This document shows, in pieces, positions 60,001 through 64,000 of a stretch of DNA of 64,000 nucleotides. A program made the position numbers and the translations under genes. Under the pieces are notes generated by a model. The model ran no database searches, had not been told where the DNA came from, and saw only the letters and a program-made list of their open reading frames with translations. Each line of letters starts with the position of its first letter. Within the stretch, counting starts at the first letter, position 1. The DNA is from Xiphias gladius. Its lineage: Eukaryota > Chordata > Actinopteri > Istiophoriformes > Xiphiidae. Where the stretch lies: the NCBI RefSeq assembly GCF_016859285.1, contig NC_053415.1:874501-938500 (forward strand). The letters are read 5' to 3'.

Positions 60001-62422
60001 CATGTGGATATTATCTGTCCATTTGGCTAGAACAAATCTAGTTTTAACTGTAACTCTCATGCCCAAAACAGCACTTGGGAGTGAAAGACAGTAGGCAGCC
60101 TCAGGGGTGAGATAGAAAAGAATGTGTAAAAGGCCGGGTCAGTTGACAGGTTAAAAAGTTGCTGTGATAGGTCTTGCTAGGCTACACATTGACAACATTG
60201 TTATAAAATATAGATAAGCAACAGTCTAGTCATTCAAAACATTTAACAGTGAAGTCCAAAGAAGCAATTCAAAATCTTCGATGTTGACTCCAAACACAGC
60301 AACCAAACTGCAGTTTCACCAAGTGCTTCTACCATGAATGAAAGGGAAAGGAAAGTTTATATTTATGCTTTATCTATTACCAAAATACACCCAACAATTG
60401 GATCAAACATGTAGGGAATGAATACATATTAGTTTTACCATGTGACTCCCAAATAAGTGTGAGAACTGTAGGAGGGGTTAGAGAAGTTTAAGGTAAAAAT
60501 AAAAAGGATAAAAAAGGTGACGGCTGCAACATTAACATACACTGTCACCAGTGGAAACAGTACCTTTAACATTATCTTGAGTGTTTAACACCAATACAAA
60601 AATCAAGCAAAACAGTTCCATTAAGTAACAACACAAAACTGAGAATTTGGTAGTGCTGAAAATTATATTTACTATCATAATTAAACATCTTAAGAATACT
60701 GGGAACGGTGGATCTTAAAACCATAGAAACGATCTGTAAATTTGACTAGAATAAAAAACACAATGAGTAAAATGTGGGAAGAACATGTCACAGTGACGTA
60801 GAAAACAAAAGAAGTGAGTGCAGTTAGGAGGCAGATGTTAGTACGAAGTGAGGGGGAAAAAAAGAAGAAGAAAAAAAAAAAAGTAAAAAGAAATAAAGCA
60901 AGCCACTAATCTCAAGGCAGAATGCGATCAGGTAACACATGCATCATATGTAAAATGGCTGAAGCAGCACAAACACAGACAGTGAATTGAACTATAGCTA
61001 CATGAAAGATGACCCAGTGGGGGGGCAGGGGTGTATGTGCTTGGTGAATATGACATGAAGAAGGAAAGGTATTGTTTGAGGGTTATTGGCTAAAAGTGCA
61101 TCAGGTACCACTAAGGGACTATGAGAAACAAGCTGTGCAAGGCAATAACAAAAAAGTTTGTTTGTGATGTCAGGAATCTTTAAAATTTATCCTTACACTC
61201 ATCACAAACAACTACTGTATATTTGTATAAATGGTGATAAAAATGACTGCTGGTAGACTGCAGGATCCACAGAGGAAAAGAGAAGGATTATGGGGGACGG
61301 GGAGGTTGTAGTGTGTACCCTCAGATGGTTCAACTGGTTCAGCTGGGGCATCCGTCTGCAGTTCCTCTCTTGCAGGTTCAGCTACACCTGGAGCAGGGTT
61401 CACCAGCTCCTCAGCGCTCTCTACAGGGTCAGAAAATTCAGCTGTTTTCTCAGCGGCTACTTTGGTAGGGGCATCTTCGGCCACAGGCTCTGGGGCCGCA
61501 TCTACAGGGGCATCTTCGGCCACAGGCTCTTCTACAGGGGCATCTTCGGCCACAGGCTCTGGGGCCGCATCTACAGGGGCATCTTCGGCCACAGGCTCTG
61601 GGGCCGCATCTACAGGGGCATCTTCGGCCACAGGCTCTGGGGCCGCATCTACAGGGGCATCTTCGGCCACAGGCTCTGGGGCTGATTCGGCAGTTGCAGC
61701 TCCAGTGACAGGCTCTAGGGCCGAGGCAACTTCAGGGGCAGCCTCTACAACTGGTGCTGCAGGGGCTTCAGGAGCGGCTTCGATAGGAACTTCAGCAGCA
61801 GGTGCAGCCTCTGCAGCTGTGGCTTCAGGGTCCACTCCGACAGGAGGTTTTGCCAGAGCAGATTCAGGGGCTGGTGCTGCTTCAATAGTAGGGGCTTCAG
61901 CTGCAGCCTCTGTGGCTGCAGTAGCTCCAACAGGAGCTTCTGCAATGGGAGCTGCAGTTTCAGCGACAGGGACAGCGGCTTCAGCAGGACCTTCAGCTGG
62001 TATAGCAGCAGCAGTTTCAGCTATAGATGCAGCAGCCTCTGCAACAGCTTCAGCCAGTGGTACAGCTTCAACAACAGCTTCAGCGGCAGCCTCAACCACT
62101 GATATGATTTCAGCTTTAGCGGCAGCCTCAACCACTGATACGATTTCAGCTTCAGCAACAGGTGTGGCTACAGCTGCTGAAGCTGGGTCGGATATAGCTT
62201 CAGCAGTGGGAGTGCCCTCAACCAGTGGGGCGGCAGCTTCTACCGCAGAGGTGGTTGCTAAAGCCTCAGGTGCAGCACCAGAGGGCATGGGCTCTGTGGC
62301 TGGTTTAGCTGCAACTGCTGCTGCTGCGGCTGTTGCTGGACAAACTTCATTCTTGGGAAACTGATATTGTTTGTGCTGGACAAGTTTCTCTATATCGAAG
62401 TATGTTTTAGCCTGGTTTTTGT
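57081..62422 (-). CDS. atp5pf: ATP synthase coupling factor 6 (subunit F6), 3' exons, with a possible long internal exon; 5' end outside window
   Basis: Exons (minus): 59868-59931, 58354-58478 and 57081-57112 (TGA) join in frame to give 73 residues: AHMDPIQKLFLESIRNYSAKS..GGLVDADSEYEKALAEEIAKLQRLYGGGDL..FPEFKFTEPKLDEVSQK. This is the mature coupling factor 6 (human mature form 76 residues), part of the peripheral stalk of mitochondrial F1Fo-ATP synthase. The motifs DPIQKLF, GG.VDA..EY and FP.FKF.EPK are shared with mammals. The first of these exons needs a phase-1 exon before it. In other vertebrates that exon carries the start codon and mitochondrial presequence; none was found up to 64000. 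A 1104-bp exon at 61319-62422 fits the phase and may be joined here (see its own entry). A poly(A) signal AATAAA (minus) lies at 56800-56805. Confidence 0.92.
58702..58920. repeat. Tc1-like terminal fragment
   Basis: TACAGTCCAGACTGTAAGTATTTGGACAGTTACACATTTTG followed by TCAAGTCTCAGCTTTAATTTGAATAGG matches the style of Tc1 ends in this window, without any transposase. In an atp5pf intron. Confidence 0.6.
60000..61300. other. Intron between the ndufv3-like exon and the first visible coupling-factor exon
   Basis: No coding sequence was recognised. The 30 or so bases after the donor at 61318 resemble the intron start after ndufv3's long exon, then similarity fades. Confidence 0.5.
61319..62422 (-). 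CDS. ndufv3-like Ala/Pro/Glu-rich exon lying within atp5pf
   Basis: A 1104-bp open stretch is bounded by a good acceptor (CTCCTCCTTCGTCCTAG|AC) and by the donor TGAGG|GTACAC, phase 1-1. It encodes KNQAKTYFDIEKLVQHKQ, then about 300 residues of Ala/Pro/Glu/Val repeats, ending ELVNPAPGVAEPAREELQ...PSEG. Its last ~150 bp and its donor closely match the ndufv3 long exon. Read into the next minus-strand exon (59931) it gives ...SEAHMDPIQKLF in frame. It could be a cassette exon of atp5pf, part of a partial ndufv3 duplicate, or unused. No other exon resembling the ndufv3 3' exon was seen near it. Its N-terminal 30 residues resemble nothing I can name with confidence. Confidence 0.7.
61460..61682 (-). 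repeat. 39-bp coding minisatellite (EPVAEDAPVDAAP) in the ndufv3-like exon
   Basis: The 39-base unit, GGGGCCGCAT... on the plus strand, occurs about six times, nearly without change. One copy lacks 9 bases, giving EEPVAEDAP. Every unit is a multiple of three, so the frame survives. Near-identity of the copies implies recent expansion or homogenisation. Confidence 0.92.
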
Positions 62423-62884
62423 CTAGGACGAAGGAGGAGGGTAAGCAGACAAGATGCGTTATTTTTTTAAAAACATTTATATGGTTGAATGACAAAATGG
62501 CCCCTATAAACCAACATTTAACAAAATCCCAACATTTTCCCAACAGAAAATATCCTGGCAGTGGGTATCTGATACATGTACTAGTTTATAGGAAAATCCA
62601 AAAAGAAATTTAAAAAAGAAACATCAGAGGCCTATGGGTTACCCAAAGGCATACAGGAAATGTATTATAGAGAATTTGAGAAAACTTGATAGAAAAGTAT
62701 GACAATTGTAACTTTGACCATAACAGCTTTATACTGAGATAAATGGATAATCAAAAGGACGCATTAACACTTGTCAGCTGATGGAGCAGTTAGTCAGTGA
62801 AATAATTTTCAAAACCTGTGGAAGGAAAGCAAGATGTGAAAATGATTAACTGTGGTGCATCACATGATAATAATTATAATTAAT

Positions 62885-63850
62885 TTTCAGGTACAGTGGC
62901 AAGAACCTTTTGGAATGACCTGGTTTTCTGCATTAATTGCTCATAAAATGTGATGATCTTCATTTAAAGTCACAAGTATAGACAAACACAATGTGCTTAA
63001 GATAATAACCTACAAACGTTTGTTGATTGAACACACTGATTAAACATTCTATGTGCTGTTGTAAAAAATACCTGAACCCTTGGACCTTCAGGAGGAAGGA
63101 GGAGTTTTTGACCATTCTTCCGACAGATTTACTTCAGCTCAGTCATATTCTTAGGATGTCTGCTGTAAATGGCTCGCTTGAGGGTTTTCCACAGAATCTC
63201 TATTGGGTTAAGGTCTGGGCTCTGACTGGGTCACTAGTGGACTTTCTTTGTCATTCGGTAGTAGATTTACTTAATGTTTAGGATCATTGTCCAGCTACAT
63301 CACCCAATTTCTACTAAGCTTCAGCTGGAAGACAGTCACCCCGACATTATCCTGTAAGATACCTTGATAAACTTGGGAAATAATTTCCTATTATTAGGTG
63401 ATGGCCAACTGTCCAGGCCCAGAGGCAACAAAGCAGCCCCGAATCATGAAGTTCCTCCACTGTACTTGAATGCTGGGATTAGGTTTTCATGTTGGTATAC
63501 AGTATCCTTCTTACACAATACAGTATGTAGTGCTGCATGTTCTTGCCAAACAATTCAACCTTAGTTTTCATTAATCCACAAAGGTTTCCCAGTAGTGTTG
63601 TGGAGAGTCAATCTGCTCTTTGGCAATCTTCTGGTGCACAGTGATAATTTTTTTTGGCTTCCTCCATGGTTGCCTACCACGGGCATCAAGCTCCATGCAA
63701 CCATGCACAAAGATTTGTGTATAGTAGACTCATGTACAGAGATATTAATCAGCTCCAATGATTCCTTTAAGCCTTTAGCTGCTGCTCTGGGCTTCTTTTT
63801 TACCTCAGTGAAAATTCTGCTTTGTGTCTATGGAGTCAGCGTAGCTGGAT
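62885..63850 (-). mobile_element. Degraded Tc1/mariner element of a second family
   Basis: Starts TACAGTGGCAAGAACCTTTTGGAATGACC, a common fish Tc1 terminus, and continues with the matching landmarks: TCTATTGGGTTAAGGTCTGGGCTCTGACTGGG (minus: [15 protein letters not shown] tail) and TTGATAAACTTGGGAAAT. It breaks off near 63850, where a GCAGCGGTTCTCAACCAG hAT-like terminus begins. Confidence 0.8.
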
Positions 63851-64000
63851 GTCCCCCTCTAGGGCAGCGGTTCTCAACCAGAGGGTCACAAATTGGTTGT
63901 GGAGAAAAAAAATAAAATAGTATTTTAGACTGGGGAATATTTTTTACATTATTGAGTGTGCTTGTGAGAGTCAATGTGTGCATGCACATAAGTGGACACA

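Noticed and set aside
61462..62364. 300-codon plus-strand open frame (Ser/Ala/Thr/Gly-rich)
   Set aside because: It is the antisense of the Ala-rich exon; GCN codons on one strand keep the opposite strand open. No independent splice sites or homology.

Overview
This is a vertebrate nuclear segment, almost certainly from a teleost fish. Its genes are split into short GT/AG exons. The introns are loaded with Tc1/mariner DNA transposons, a tRNA-derived SINE family, LINE remnants and long CA/TG microsatellites of the kind common in ray-finned fish. No prokaryotic feature, CRISPR array, rRNA or functional tRNA gene was seen. Exons were assembled by hand from homology, splice sites and reading phase; no alignment or RNA data were available.

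The window holds four protein-coding genes. On the plus strand (7.7-28.3 kb) lie nine exons of a type II transmembrane serine protease, tmprss3: the SRCR domain and the whole trypsin-like domain with intact H/D/S triad. Its 5' exons (cytoplasmic tail, membrane anchor, LDLa) were not found and probably lie left of the window. On the minus strand lie, in transcription order, the 3' part of atp5pf (ATP synthase coupling factor 6; 57.1-62.4 kb), complete ndufv3 (complex I 10-kDa flavoprotein subunit; 42.1-51.3 kb) and complete pknox1 (PREP1 TALE homeobox factor; 30.2-41.5 kb). tmprss3 and pknox1 converge tail to tail near 28.3-28.5 kb. TMPRSS3, PKNOX1 and NDUFV3 are neighbours on human 21q22.3, so the block is conserved synteny. 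atp5pf is, in human, elsewhere on chromosome 21.

The most unusual observation is a 1104-bp alanine/proline/glutamate-rich exon at 61319-62422. Its last ~150 bp, its splice donor and the first intron bases closely resemble the long alternative exon of ndufv3 (44080-45246), 17 kb away on the same strand. Like that exon it is phase 1-1, and its donor matches in phase the first visible atp5pf exon, which encodes the start of mature coupling factor 6. The layout suggests that an ndufv3 cassette exon was duplicated into atp5pf, giving a potential long chimeric isoform of an ATP synthase subunit. Both long exons carry internal minisatellites.

The rest is mostly mobile DNA. There is one Tc1 element with both inverted termini (49307-50822) and at least five degraded Tc1 copies. 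There are two non-autonomous elements recognised by inverted ends (16723-17943 and 26036-26811), four copies of one SINE and three LINE remnants. Several multi-kilobase intronic or intergenic stretches hold nothing I can identify.
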